NCBI RefSeq assembly: GCF_030814215.1
Contig: NZ_JAUSUT010000001.1
Location: 1,426,001-1,490,000, forward strand
Source: Amycolatopsis thermophila
GTDB taxonomy: Bacteria; Actinomycetota; Actinomycetes; Mycobacteriales; Pseudonocardiaceae
Reading direction: 5' to 3'
DNA length: 64,000 nt
Shown: piece after piece, positions 19,409-29,400 of the stretch
Numbering within the stretch: position 1 is the first letter of the stretch
How the letters are laid out: each line of letters opens with the position of its first letter
Made by a program: the position numbers and the translations under genes
Notes under the pieces: generated by a model
Database searches by the model: none
What the model was told of the DNA's origin: nothing
The model's input: only the letters and a program-made list of their open reading frames with translations

Positions 19409-20584
19409 GTGCCCATCGCGCTGCTCGCGCTCGCCGTCGGTGCCTTCGGTATCGGCACCACGGAATTCGTCATGATGGGTGTCCTTCCGCAGACGGCCGC
19501 GACGTTCGGGGTGGACATCCCGACCGCGGGCCACCTCATCTCCGCCTACGCGCTCGGCGTCGTCGTCGGCGCGCCGCTGCTGACCGCCGTCGCCGTGCGG
19601 CTGCCGCGCAAGACGATGCTGCTGGCGATGATGGCGCTGTTCACGGCCGGCAACCTGCTGTTCGCCGTCGCGCCGAACCAGGAGTTCGGTGTGGTCTTCC
19701 GGTTCCTCGCCGGGCTGCCGCACGGCGCGTTCTTCGGCGCCGGCGCGGTCGTCGCGTCGAGCCTGGTCAAGCCCGGTGACCGCGCCAAGGCCGTGTCGAT
19801 GATGTTCCTCGGCCTGACCCTGGCCAACGTCGTGGGCGTGCCGCTGGGCACGCTGCTCGGCCAGCAGGTCGGCTGGCGGTTCACCTTCGCCGTCGTCGCG
19901 ATGATCGGCCTGGTCGCCGTGCTCGCGATCGCCAAGCTCGTGCCGCACCAGGGCCGTCCCGAATCCCCGTCGCTGCGCGGTGAACTCGGCGCGTTCCGCC
20001 GCCCGCAGGTGTGGCTGGCGCTGGCGATCGTCACGTTCGGCCTGGGTGGCGTGTTCGCCTGCCTGTCCTACGTCACGCCGATGATGACCGACGTCGCCGG
20101 CTACCAGCCCAGCACCGTGACACTGCTGCTCGCGCTCGCCGGGGTCGGCATGACCATCGGCAACCTGCTGGGCGGGCGGCTGGCCGACAAGGCGCTGATG
20201 CCGAGCCTGTACGTGGCGCTGCTCGCGCTCGCCGCGGTGCTGGGGGTCTTCACCGTCACCGCGCACAACAAGGTCGGCGCCGCGGTCACGATCTTCCTGG
20301 TCGGCATCGCCGGGTTCATGATCGGCCCGATGATGCAGACCCGCGTCATGCTCAAGGCCGGTGGCACGCCGTCGATGGTGTCGGCCGCGGTGCAGTCCGC
20401 GTTCAACGTCGCCAACTCGATCGGCGCGTACCTGGGCGGCCTGGTGATCGCGGGCGGGCTCGGCCTGGTCTCGCCGAACTGGGTCGGCGCCGGGCTGGCC
20501 GTCGTCGGCCTGACGATCGCGCTGGTGTCCGGTTCGCTGGACCGCCGCGAGCAGGCCCGGCCCCCGGCGATGGCCGAGGCCTGA
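19409..20584 (+). CDS. MFS transporter, AraJ/drug-efflux type
   Basis: A 391-residue major facilitator protein with 12 helices. It starts PIALLALAVGAFGIGTTEFVMMGVLP, the signature of the sugar-efflux/chloramphenicol-resistance (AraJ/CmlR-like) subgroup, and has the motif-A-like loop RLPRKTM between helices 2 and 3. A typical cargo would be an antibiotic or sugar, but it cannot be read here. GTG 19409 is chosen for its strong AAAGGAG site 5 bases upstream; an in-frame ATG at 19382 is possible. Convergent with the DUF3017 gene, 1 base apart. Confidence 0.9.
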   Translation: MPIALLALAVGAFGIGTTEFVMMGVLPQTAATFGVDIPTAGHLISAYALGVVVGAPLLTAVAVRLPRKTMLLAMMALFTAGNLLFAVAPNQEFGVVFRFLAGLPHGAFFGAGAVVASSLVKPGDRAKAVSMMFLGLTLANVVGVPLGTLLGQQVGWRFTFAVVAMIGLVAVLAIAKLVPHQGRPESPSLRGELGAFRRPQVWLALAIVTFGLGGVFACLSYVTPMMTDVAGYQPSTVTLLLALAGVGMTIGNLLGGRLADKALMPSLYVALLALAAVLGVFTVTAHNKVGAAVTIFLVGIAGFMIGPMMQTRVMLKAGGTPSMVSAAVQSAFNVANSIGAYLGGLVIAGGLGLVSPNWVGAGLAVVGLTIALVSGSLDRREQARPPAMAEA

Positions 20585-20585
20585 C

Positions 20586-20882
20586 TCACATGCCGAACGG
20601 TCCGTCGGTGATCGTGAAGGCCAGGAAGAGGATCAGCACGCCGAGCCCGGCGTAGCTCAGGACGTCCACCGGGCGGCCGCGGATGGCCAGCAGGCCGGCC
20701 CGCACGCCCGGGAGGACGCCCCGCAGGATCGCCGCCACGAGCAGGGCGCCGCCGATGATCGCGGCGCCCTGCCGCCAGTGGTACTGCCAGATCCGCAGCC
20801 CGGCGACGAGGACCAGGAGCATCACCAGCAGGAACGGGACCTGCTCGAGGAGCGCCGCGCGGTTACGCCGTGGCGAGTGCAC
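20586..20882 (-). CDS. DUF3017 membrane protein
   Basis: A 98-residue protein with three membrane helices and a polar N-terminus, matching the DUF3017 family that usually sits directly after folD in actinobacteria. Function unknown. The GTG start lies inside folD, overlapping it by 20 bases, so it is co-transcribed and probably translationally coupled. Confidence 0.85.
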   Translation of the reverse strand: MHSPRRNRAALLEQVPFLLVMLLVLVAGLRIWQYHWRQGAAIIGGALLVAAILRGVLPGVRAGLLAIRGRPVDVLSYAGLGVLILFLAFTITDGPFGM

Positions 20883-21729
20883 GTTCGGCCGCCTCGACGA
20901 CGTTGGTGACCAGCATCGCCCGGGTCATCGGGCCGACGCCGCCGGGGTTGGGCGACAGCCAGCCGGCGACCTCCGCGACCGCCGGGTCCACGTCACCGCT
21001 CAGCTTGCCCTCGACGTGCGAGACGCCCACGTCCAGCACCGCCGCGCCCGGCTTGACCATGTCCGGCTTGATCAGGTGCGGCACCCCGGCCGCGGCGATC
21101 ACGATGTCCGCGCGCTTCACCTCGGCCGCCAGGTCGCGCGTGCCGGTGTGGCACAGCGTCACGGTGGCGTTCTCGCTGCGGCGGGTCAGCAGCAGGCCCA
21201 TCGTCCGGCCCACGGTGACGCCGCGGCCGACGACGGTGACGTTCGCGCCGGCGATCGGCACGTCGTGCCGCTTGAGCAGCTCGAGGATCCCGTACGGGGT
21301 GCAGGGCAGCGGCCCGGCCTCGTTCAGGACCAGGCGGCCGAGGCTGACCGGCGCGAGGCCGTCGGCGTCCTTCTCCGGCGCGATGCGCTCGAGGATGCGG
21401 CCCGCGTCGAGGTGCTTGGGCAGCGGCAGCTGCACGATGTAGCCGTGGCAGGCCGGGTCGGCGTTGAGCTCGTCGATGACGGCCTCGAGCTTGGCCTGGC
21501 TGATGTCGCCCGGCAGGTCGCGGCGGATCGAGTTGACCCCGATCTTGGCGCTGTCGGCGTGCTTCATGCGCACGTACGAGTGCGAGCCCGGATCGTCGCC
21601 GACCAGGACGGTTCCCAGCCCGGGCGTCACGCCCCGCTCGGCCAGGGCGGCCACCCGCGGCTTGAGCTCTTCGAAGATGGCGTTCTTGGTCGCTTTGCCG
21701 TCGAGAACCGTCGCAGTCACGGCACCCAT
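20863..21729 (-). CDS. folD: bifunctional methylenetetrahydrofolate dehydrogenase/cyclohydrolase
   Basis: Cytosolic one-carbon enzyme interconverting 5,10-methylene-, 5,10-methenyl- and 10-formyl-tetrahydrofolate with NADP. The product is 288 residues. The motif [15 protein letters not shown] contains the catalytic Lys, [11 protein letters not shown] is the second signature, [10 protein letters not shown] is the nucleotide-binding loop, and NPGGVGPMT ends the active site. A GTG two codons later is an alternative start. The products feed the formyl-folate steps of the PurN and PurH enzymes encoded at 35-37 kb. Confidence 0.96.
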   Translation of the reverse strand: MGAVTATVLDGKATKNAIFEELKPRVAALAERGVTPGLGTVLVGDDPGSHSYVRMKHADSAKIGVNSIRRDLPGDISQAKLEAVIDELNADPACHGYIVQLPLPKHLDAGRILERIAPEKDADGLAPVSLGRLVLNEAGPLPCTPYGILELLKRHDVPIAGANVTVVGRGVTVGRTMGLLLTRRSENATVTLCHTGTRDLAAEVKRADIVIAAAGVPHLIKPDMVKPGAAVLDVGVSHVEGKLSGDVDPAVAEVAGWLSPNPGGVGPMTRAMLVTNVVEAAERALATA

Positions 21730-21870
21730 TCTGGCAAAGGAATGAACCGGCGCTCACGCGAGGACGCCGAAGGACACCATGAGTAGTTCCGCTGAAACCC
21801 TTCGTACCTCATTTGATGTATCTGCACTGGTCATTGCCCCTATTGGTGCGGGTGGTGTGCAATCGGATCA

Positions 21871-24800
21871 GTGACCAGTCAAAATGGCTGCGTGGCGCAA
21901 CCGACGACCCAGCTGAACGCGACCGAGCAGGACACCCTGGTCAAGCAGATCGGACTGGCCCTGCTGCGGGCCGCTCCGCGGGACTGGCGGCGGGTGACCG
22001 CGACCTACCGGGCGGTCGGTCGCTACCACGAGCTGACCGGCGAGGTCCTGCTCGAGGACGGGTCCGCCCAGGAATGGATGGCCACCCACGACATCGCCAC
22101 GCTGTTCGGCCGGCTGCGCGCCGGGATGTACCGCGAGGGCCGCGGCACCTGGTTCAACGCGCGCTACCAGCTCGACCACCCGTCGAGCTACAACCTCGAG
22201 TACGACCGCGACGAGCCGCGGTGGGACCTCATGCCGCCGCCCCAGGCCTACGCCGACGAGCTGCGGATGTTCCCGCGGTCCGAGGACAACGTCCCGGAGT
22301 GGCTGATGCGCCGGATGGCCGGCCTCGCGCCCGAGCAGCCCGGCCCGCGCTTCCGGCTCGCCCGGATCTTCGACGGGCACGAGCCCAGCGGCCGCCCGGT
22401 GCTCAACCGGCCCGAACTGGACGCCGACGAGCAGCAGCGGGTGCTCGAGTACCTGAACAACGCGCCGGTCGTGCGCGCCGAGCGGGGGTTCGACCTGGAC
22501 CGGCTGGCGCAGCAGCCCGCGGCGACCGTGCCGGTGGCCTTCCACACCGACGGCACGTGGATCTGGCCGGCCGCGGTCAACTACTACCTGCAGGAGTACG
22601 GCGTCGCGCCGGAGGCCGAGCTGGTCCAGCACATCGCCGGGGCCGGGTACGCGCTGCCGGAGGTGCCGGAGCAGACCGTGCAGGCCGCCGCCGGGTACCT
22701 CACCCGCGGCACGCCGCCGCCGCGTCCGCCGCGGGGGGTGCCGGAGCAGGCGCCGGCGCCCGCGGACGCCGCGCCGGAGTTCGAGTCGCGCGCGGAGGAG
22801 CCGGCGTCGCCCCCGCAGGTGGAGCAGCCGACGACGTTGACGCCGGTGGTCGCCCCGGACGCCGGGCCGCCCACCATGCTGGTCCAGCCGGTGGGCAAGG
22901 ACGAGCCGGAGTCGCGGGAAGGCGAGTGGGACGAGACACCGCCGCGTGACGGGGTCGCCCCGGAGGGCCGGGAGGCCGCGGATCAGGGCGGTCCGGAGAC
23001 CCGGAGCTGGGACGCGCGCGAGGCGCTCGCCGAAGGGGCCGCGGAGGGTCCCGAGGCGCGCCGGAGCTGGGACCAGCCGGACGCGCGCGGGCAGGAGCAG
23101 CGCGGCTGGGAAGGCCGGGAGGACTCCAGCGACCTCGAAGACACCGAGGTGCGCCCCCCGGAGACGCGCGCCGGCTGGGAGCGCGAGGGCCTCGCCGAGC
23201 CCCGCGGCGGCCAGGAGGGGTTCGCCGGTCCGGAAGGTGCGGACACGCACGGCGCCCACGGCCGGGAAGCGTTCGCCGGGCAGGCGCCGCCCGGTGCGCA
23301 CGGCCGCGAGGGGTTCGCCGGGCCGGAAGCGGGTGGCGCGCACGCGCAGGACCAGCGCGGCTGGGACAACCGCGAAGCGCTCGCCGGGACCGAATCGCCC
23401 GAGCAACGTGGTGGCCCGGCCTTCGCCGAGGCCGACCGGGAGCCCCGGAACTGGGAAGCGCCGGACACCCACGGCCGAGAAGCCTTCGGGCACGAAACCC
23501 CGGACGCCCGTAGCCGCGAGGCCGCCGGGCACGAGGCGCCGGACGCCCGCGGCCGAGCGGCCTTCGGGCACGAAGCACCCGAGGGCCGCGGCGGGCGGGA
23601 AGCCTTCCTCGGCCAGGAAGCGCCGGACGCGCGCGGCCGGGAGGGCTTCGGCCAGGAAGCGCCCGAACCCCATGGCCGGGACCCCTTGGGGCAGGAAGCG
23701 CCCGAAGCCCGTGGCCGCGAGGCGTTCGCCGGGCACGAGGCGCCGGATCGGCGCGGGGGGCCCTTCGCCGGGCAGGACACCCGCCCCGAGAACTTCGCGG
23801 GGCAGGAGCCCCGCCCCGGGGAGCCCTTCCCCGGACAGGACACCCGCCCCGGGGAGCCCTTCACCGGACAGGAGGCTCGCGCTCGGCAGGCCTTCGCCGG
23901 ACAGGAGCCCCCTGCCGGAGGGTCCTTCGGTGGGCAGGAGCCCCGCCCCGGAGAGAACTTCACCGGACAGGACACCCGCCCCGGAGAGCCCTTCACCGGA
24001 CAGGACACCCGCCCCGAGAACTTCACGGGGCAGGAGGCCCGCCCCGGGGAGTCCTTCGCCGGGCAGGAGGCTCGCCCGGGGGCGTTTGCGGGGCCGGGGC
24101 ACCGGCCGGGGCCCGATCCGCGTGACAACCGTCCCGCGGCGCCGGACCACAGTCCGCCGACCATGGTGGCTCGCCCGGTCGCTCCACCGTCCGGGTCCAG
24201 CACCTTGCCGCCCGGGGCCGGCGCTCCGCTGCCCGCGGCCGGCGCCGTGCCGTCCGGGCCCGCCTCGCCGCCGTCCGGCTTCGCCGCGCCGCCGCAAGGG
24301 CCGCTCGCGCAGCCGTCCGGGGCGACGCCGCAACCGTCCGGGCCCACCGCACCGCACGCCGGGCAGGCCGCGCCGCAGTCCGGGCCCGCGCCGCACGCCG
24401 AACCGGCCCTGGCGAACCTGCGCTCGAAGCTCGCCGACCTCGGGGTGCCCGACGCGGCCTACCGCATCGGCGAACCGGCCGAGCACGGCTGGAGCCTGGA
24501 GAAGGTCGACGACGGCTGGCGCGTCGGCTGGTACGACGAGGCCCTGACCAGCCCCGCCGTCTTCGGGGACGCCGACGACGCGGCCGCGTTCATGCTCGGC
24601 AAGCTGCTGCTCAGCCAGGGCGGCCGCACCGCGCCACCGGCCCGGCCGGAGATCACCGCCACCGAGGTGCCGCGCACCCCGGCCCAGCAACGCGACGAGG
24701 CCGACTCCGAGCGGCACAACCTGCCGCAGCGCGCGCTGTCCGAACGCCTCGACGAGCCGGACCCCGCGGGGCCGCCCACGATGCTCGCCGCTCCCCCGGT

Positions 24801-25230
24801 CCCGCCGCCGCCCCCGCGCCGCGAACCGCCGCCACGCCGGGTCGAACCGGCGGCGGCCGCCTCCGGTGGCAACCAGCAGTGGCCGATCCAGCCGATGCCG
24901 GGCGAACCGCCGCTGACCTTGTTCCGCGGCAAGGAGATGCGGGAACTCCCGGCGGGCAGCGAGCTGGACCGCTTCGGCGGCCCGAACGGCAACCTGACCT
25001 ACGCGGCCGGCACGCCGTTCGAGGAGCGGTCGCTGGTGCCGGAGTGGGTGAACCGCCCGTACCACGTGTACCGCGTGCAGCGCCCGATCGAGGCGCTGGC
25101 CGGTGTCGCGATCCCGTGGTTCAACCAGCCCGGCGGCGGCGCGGCCTACCTGCTGCCCGCCTCGATCGAGGACCTGCTCGCCTCGGGTGACCTGATCGAA
25201 CTCGACCCGGGCGAACCGCCGATCGACTGA
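21871..25230 (+). CDS. multidomain protein with C-terminal TNT (NAD glycohydrolase toxin) domain
   Basis: An 1,119-residue protein. Residues ~12-135 resemble the YezG/DUF600-like immunity fold (GTWFNARYQLDHP, then YADELRMFPRSEDNVPEWL). Residues ~175-270 hold another actinobacterial module (VPVAFHTDGTWIWPAAVNYYL). A long Glu/Gly/Arg/Pro-rich repeat region follows, then a soluble segment near 850-920 (LGVPDAAYRIGEPAEHGW). The last ~90 residues are a TNT domain: DRFGGPNGNL from 1033, ERS at 1052-1054, PYHVYRV around His1065, and WFNQPGGGAAY ending at Tyr1093. TNT domains cleave NAD+. The Gln expected before the final Tyr is Ala here, so activity is uncertain. No signal peptide or membrane helix is seen. 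Start GTG 21871; GTG 21892 is an alternative. Confidence 0.8.
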   Translation: MTSQNGCVAQPTTQLNATEQDTLVKQIGLALLRAAPRDWRRVTATYRAVGRYHELTGEVLLEDGSAQEWMATHDIATLFGRLRAGMYREGRGTWFNARYQLDHPSSYNLEYDRDEPRWDLMPPPQAYADELRMFPRSEDNVPEWLMRRMAGLAPEQPGPRFRLARIFDGHEPSGRPVLNRPELDADEQQRVLEYLNNAPVVRAERGFDLDRLAQQPAATVPVAFHTDGTWIWPAAVNYYLQEYGVAPEAELVQHIAGAGYALPEVPEQTVQAAAGYLTRGTPPPRPPRGVPEQAPAPADAAPEFESRAEEPASPPQVEQPTTLTPVVAPDAGPPTMLVQPVGKDEPESREGEWDETPPRDGVAPEGREAADQGGPETRSWDAREALAEGAAEGPEARRSWDQPDARGQEQRGWEGREDSSDLEDTEVRPPETRAGWEREGLAEPRGGQEGFAGPEGADTHGAHGREAFAGQAPPGAHGREGFAGPEAGGAHAQDQRGWDNREALAGTESPEQRGGPAFAEADREPRNWEAPDTHGREAFGHETPDARSREAAGHEAPDARGRAAFGHEAPEGRGGREAFLGQEAPDARGREGFGQEAPEPHGRDPLGQEAPEARGREAFAGHEAPDRRGGPFAGQDTRPENFAGQEPRPGEPFPGQDTRPGEPFTGQEARARQAFAGQEPPAGGSFGGQEPRPGENFTGQDTRPGEPFTGQDTRPENFTGQEARPGESFAGQEARPGAFAGPGHRPGPDPRDNRPAAPDHSPPTMVARPVAPPSGSSTLPPGAGAPLPAAGAVPSGPASPPSGFAAPPQGPLAQPSGATPQPSGPTAPHAGQAAPQSGPAPHAEPALANLRSKLADLGVPDAAYRIGEPAEHGWSLEKVDDGWRVGWYDEALTSPAVFGDADDAAAFMLGKLLLSQGGRTAPPARPEITATEVPRTPAQQRDEADSERHNLPQRALSERLDEPDPAGPPTMLAAPPVPPPPPRREPPPRRVEPAAAASGGNQQWPIQPMPGEPPLTLFRGKEMRELPAGSELDRFGGPNGNLTYAAGTPFEERSLVPEWVNRPYHVYRVQRPIEALAGVAIPWFNQPGGGAAYLLPASIEDLLASGDLIELDPGEPPID
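23764..24084 (+). repeat. tandem 33-bp (11-residue) coding repeats inside the TNT protein
   Basis: Ten near-consecutive copies of a 10-11-residue unit with consensus FxGQ-E/D-x-RPGE-x, covering residues 632-738. Copies differ by a few residues and three lack one codon. Ahead of them lie looser units of the type GREAFxGxEAPDAR. The array is in frame throughout, so length changes would keep the TNT domain in frame. Confidence 0.85.
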
Positions 25231-25251
25231 GCGTCGCGCACGGTCTGGGGG

Positions 25252-25836
25252 TCAGTCGACCACCAGGCCGTGCGCCGCCGCGTAGGCGACGGCCGTCTCC
25301 AGGTCCACCCTGGCGCCACGCAGTTTCGCCTGCACCAGGCCGTTCGCGTCGAGCTTCGCGCCGCGCAGGTCGGCGCCCGCCAGGTCCGCGCCGTGCAGCC
25401 GCGCGCCGCGGAAGTCGCTGTCCCGCAGGTCCGCCTCCGCCAGTTTCGCGTCCACGAAATTGGCCTCGCGGAACCGCAACCCCGGCAGCGACCGGCGCCG
25501 CAGATCCACCCGGCTGAAGTTCGCCAGCGAGAAATCGCTGTCCCGCACCGACATCCCGCGCAGGCCACTGTCCACGAAGGATGATCCCAGCAACGAGCAG
25601 CCGCTCCACGAGCTGTCCGCCAGCACCGTCCGGTCGAACACGCAGGACCGGAACGCGCTCGCCGAGTGCCGGGACTCCCCCAGGTCGGCGCCGGAGAAGT
25701 CGCACTCGTCGAAGGTGCAGCCCTGCGTGACCAGCCGCCGCAGGTCCGCGCCGCTGAAATCACACCCGCTGAACTGCCGCTTCTCCCACGTGGTCCCGGG
25801 CAGCACGGCGTCCCGGTAATCCTCGGCGATCTCCAT
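25252..25836 (-). CDS. pentapeptide repeat protein (MfpA/Qnr-like)
   Basis: A 194-residue protein built almost wholly of pentapeptide repeats of the A(D/N)Lxx type, for example CDFSGADLRRL, DFSLANFSRVDL and GADLAGADLRGAKL. These fold as a right-handed beta-helix that can mimic DNA. The length is close to MfpA and Qnr, which bind gyrase and protect it from fluoroquinolones; that role is plausible but not provable here. There is no membrane segment. It converges with the TNT gene 21 bases away and shares a strand with the NUDIX gene upstream. Confidence 0.85.
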   Translation of the reverse strand: MEIAEDYRDAVLPGTTWEKRQFSGCDFSGADLRRLVTQGCTFDECDFSGADLGESRHSASAFRSCVFDRTVLADSSWSGCSLLGSSFVDSGLRGMSVRDSDFSLANFSRVDLRRRSLPGLRFREANFVDAKLAEADLRDSDFRGARLHGADLAGADLRGAKLDANGLVQAKLRGARVDLETAVAYAAAHGLVVD

Positions 25837-25944
25837 CGGGCGAGCTAATCACACGGGACGGTTCGCGGCCGGAGCTGCCGTTCGTCCCGTTCTCCGACGC
25901 GCCGCCGGTCGAGTGGGGCGTGGTGCGGCGCGAGGAGACGGCGG

Positions 25945-26415
25945 TCAGCGCGCGGATCCGGTGACCCGCCGCGCGATCTCGGCGTCGAGCAGGCCCTGGT
26001 CGCGCAGCAGTCGGGTGCCGGGATGCCACCAGGCGATCGCGGACACCTCGTCGTGCCGGGGCCGTACCGCGGGCTCGGTCGCGAACCCGGCGCGGTAGAC
26101 CGCCGCGTACTCGCGCCGCACCGGATCGCGCAGCACGAACCTCGCCACCGCGGCGAACCGCAGCCCGCTCACCACGATCCCGGTCTCCGCGGCCAGCTCC
26201 CGGACCGCGGCCCGGTGCGACGTCTCGCCGAGCTCGATCGTCCCGCCGGGCAGCCCCCACTGCCCGCGCCGCCGGTCGAACACCAGCAGCACGCGGCCGT
26301 CGACCTCGACGACCACCAGCGCCAGCGGCATCGGCGCGGTCAGGTCCCGCTCGGTGCCGAAGCGGAGGCTGACCAGCGTGTTCCCGCGCGCGTCGGTGAC
26401 CGGCAGGCCGTTCAC
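25945..26415 (-). CDS. NUDIX hydrolase, last gene of the mutasome operon
   Basis: A 156-residue nucleotide-type pyrophosphohydrolase. The NUDIX box reads GTIELGETSHRAAVRELAAE followed by TGI. It fits GX5EX7REUXEEXGU except that the first Glu of the EE pair is Ala, so metal binding may be altered. The GTG start overlaps the dnaE2 stop by four bases (GTGA), which implies translational coupling and SOS co-expression. A likely role is cleaning damaged nucleotides during error-prone synthesis (inference). A later in-frame ATG (PMPLALVV) is possible but would lose the coupling. Confidence 0.85.
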   Translation of the reverse strand: MNGLPVTDARGNTLVSLRFGTERDLTAPMPLALVVVEVDGRVLLVFDRRRGQWGLPGGTIELGETSHRAAVRELAAETGIVVSGLRFAAVARFVLRDPVRREYAAVYRAGFATEPAVRPRHDEVSAIAWWHPGTRLLRDQGLLDAEIARRVTGSAR

Positions 26416-29400
26416 CGGAAGTCCCGTGACTTCGAGGGCACCCGCATCGACAGGTGCTGCAACCGGTCGGCCCGCACGCTCACCACGCCGTCCGCCCGCT
26501 CGATCACCCCGCGGATCAGCATGGCCGAACTGCCGCGCGCCACGCGGTGGTAGCGGCGCCACAACCCGGCCGTGCAGACAACGTTGACCATCCCCGTCTC
26601 GTCCTCGATGTTCAGGAACGTCACCCCGCCCGCGGTCGCCGGCCGTTGCCGGTGGGTCACCGCACCGCCGATCAGCACCCGGGTGCCGTCCTCGACGTCC
26701 ATCAGCTTCCCCGCGGGCACCACGCCCAGCGCGTTCAGCCGGTCGCGGATGAACTGCGTCGGGAAGCTGTCCGGCGACAGGCCGGTGGCCCACACGTCGG
26801 CGATCGCCTCGTCGATCTCGTCCATGCCGGGCAGCGCCGGCGCGTGCGCGCCGGCCAGCGTGACCGGCAGTTTCTCCGGCCGTTCCTGCGCCACCGCCCC
26901 GGCCGCCCACAGGGCCCGGCGCCGGTCGCCGTCGATCTCCCCGAACCGGCCGAACGCGCCCGCCGTGGCCAGCGCCTCGATCTGCGGCGTGGTCAGCCGC
27001 ACGCGACGCGCCAGGTCCGCCATGTCGGCGAACGCACCGCCCCGCTCACGTTCGGCGACGATCTCCTCGGCGAGCTTCTGCCCGATCATCCGTACGGTCG
27101 CCAGCCCGATCCGCACGGCCAGGCCGTCGTCACCCGGCTCCAGCGTCGCGTGCGGGAGGCTCGCGTTGATGTCCGGCCCGTGCACGGTGATGCCGTGCCG
27201 CCGGGCGTCGGCGACCAGCGACTGCGGCGAGTAGAACCCCATCGGCTGGGCGCGCAGCAGCGCCGCGCAGAACGCCGCCGGGTGGTAGCGCTTGAAGTAC
27301 GCGCTGGCGAACACGAGGTAGGCGAAGCTCAGCGCGTGGCTCTCCGGGAACCCGAAGTTGGCGAACGCCATGAGCTTGTGGAAGATCCGGCCGATCAGCT
27401 CGTCGTCGAGACCGTTGCGCCGGGCGCCCTCGTAGAAGCGCTCCCGCAGCCGCTCCATCTTCCGCGTGGACCGCTTCGACCCCATCGCGTGCCGCAGCTC
27501 GTCGGCCTCGGCGGCGGTGAAGTCCGCGACGTCGAGCGCGATCTGCATCATCTGCTCCTGGAACAGCGGCACCCCGAGGGTCTTGTCCAGCGCGTTGGCC
27601 AGCAGCGGGTGGTCGTGCCGCCACTTCTCCTTCTCGGTGGCGCGCCGGATGTAGGGGTGCACCGAGCCGCCCTGGATCGGGCCGGGCCGGATCAGCGCGA
27701 CCTCGATCGCCAGGTCGTAGAACGTCTTCGGCTTCAGCCGCGGCAGGGTCGCCATCTGCGCCCGGCTCTCCACCTGGAACACGCCGATCGCGTCCGCGCG
27801 CTGCAACATCTCGTAGACCTCGGCGTCCTTGAGGTCCAGTTTGGACAGATCCACGTCGGTGCCCTCGAACTCGCGCACCAGGTCCAGCATGTAGTGCAGC
27901 GCGGAGAGCATGCCCAGGCCGAGCAGGTCGAACTTGACCAGTCCCACCGACGCGCAGTCGTCCTTCTCCCACTGCAGCACGCTGCGGTCGGCCATGCGCG
28001 CCCATTCGATCGGGCACACCTCGCTCACCGGCCGGTTGCAGATCACCATCCCGCCGGAGTGGATGCCCAGGTGGCGCGGGAAGTCTTCGAGCGCGCCGGC
28101 GACCTGCAGGACCGGAAGCGGGATGTCGTGATCGGCGTCGTCCTTGGTGTCGCGCAACGGGCCCCAGCGGTCGATCTGCTTGCTCCACGCGTCCTGCTGG
28201 CCGGGCGAGTACCCGAAAGCCCGCGCCGCGTCGCGGATCGCCGACTTGGCGCGGTAGGTGATCACGTTCGCCACCTGCGCGGTGCGCAGGCGCCCGTACT
28301 TGCGGTAGACGTACTGGATCACCTCCTCGCGGCGGTCGGACTCGATGTCCAGGTCGATGTCCGGGTAGCCGTCCCGGTGCGGCGCGAGGAACCGCTCGAA
28401 CAGCAGCTTCCACCGCACCGAGTCGACCTTCGTGATGCCCAGTGCGTAGCAGACCGCGGAGTTCGCCGCCGAGCCGCGGCCCTGGCACAGGATGTCGTTC
28501 CGGCGGCAGAACTCGACGATGTCCCAGACGATGAGGAAGTAGCCGGGGAACCCCAGCTGCTCGATGATCCGCAGCTCGTGCTCGATCTGGCGCAGGGCGT
28601 CCGGGTCGTTGCCGTAGCGGTGCGCCGCGCCGCGGTAGACCTCCTCGCGCAGGAAGGACGCCTCGGTGTAGCCGGCGGGGACGTCGTAGGGCGGCAGCTC
28701 GGGCGCGACCAGTTTGAGGTCGAAAGCGCACTCCAGCCCGAGCAGCGCGGCCCGCTGCACCGCACCGGGGTAGCGGGCGAACCGCTGCGCCATCTCCTCG
28801 CCGGAGCGCAGGAACGCCATGCCGGACGCGGGCAGCCAGCCGGCCATGTCGTCGAGGCCGCGGCGGGCCCGGATCGCGGCCATCGCGCCGGCCAGCCGTC
28901 CCCGGTCCGGGGTGGCGTAGTGGGCCGCGGTGGTGGCGACGGTCGGCAGGCCCTGCTCGGCGGCCAGCGCGGCGAGGATGTCGTTGTGCACCCCGTCCTC
29001 GGGACAGCCGTGGTCGGTCAGCTCGACGTACACCGACTCGAACCGGTCGCGGAGCCGCCGCAGTTCGCGCCCCGCCGCGTCCGGGCCGCCGCGCGCCAGC
29101 GCCCGCCGCACCGCGCCCTTGCGGCACCCGGTGAGCACCACGACCTGGCCGGTGACCTCGTTCGCGACGGCGTCCAGGTCGTAGACGGGGCGGCCCTTCT
29201 CCGCCCGCTCGGTCGACGTGGCGCGGTCGTGCCCGGCGAGCTGCCCGGCGGTGATCGCCCGGCACAGGGCGGCGTAACCGTCCTGCTGCTTGGCGAGCAG
29301 CAGCAGGTGCTCGCCCTCCGGATCGGCGACGCCGTTCTGCGGGCCGGACAGGCCGAAGCTCAGCTCGGTGCCGAACACCGTGCGCACACCCAGGTCGCGC

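Noticed and set aside
21868..25065. A 1,065-codon ORF antisense to the TNT gene
   Set aside because: It mirrors the repetitive GC-rich coding strand. The plus-strand product has recognised domains; this one is Arg/Gly/Val-rich without motifs.
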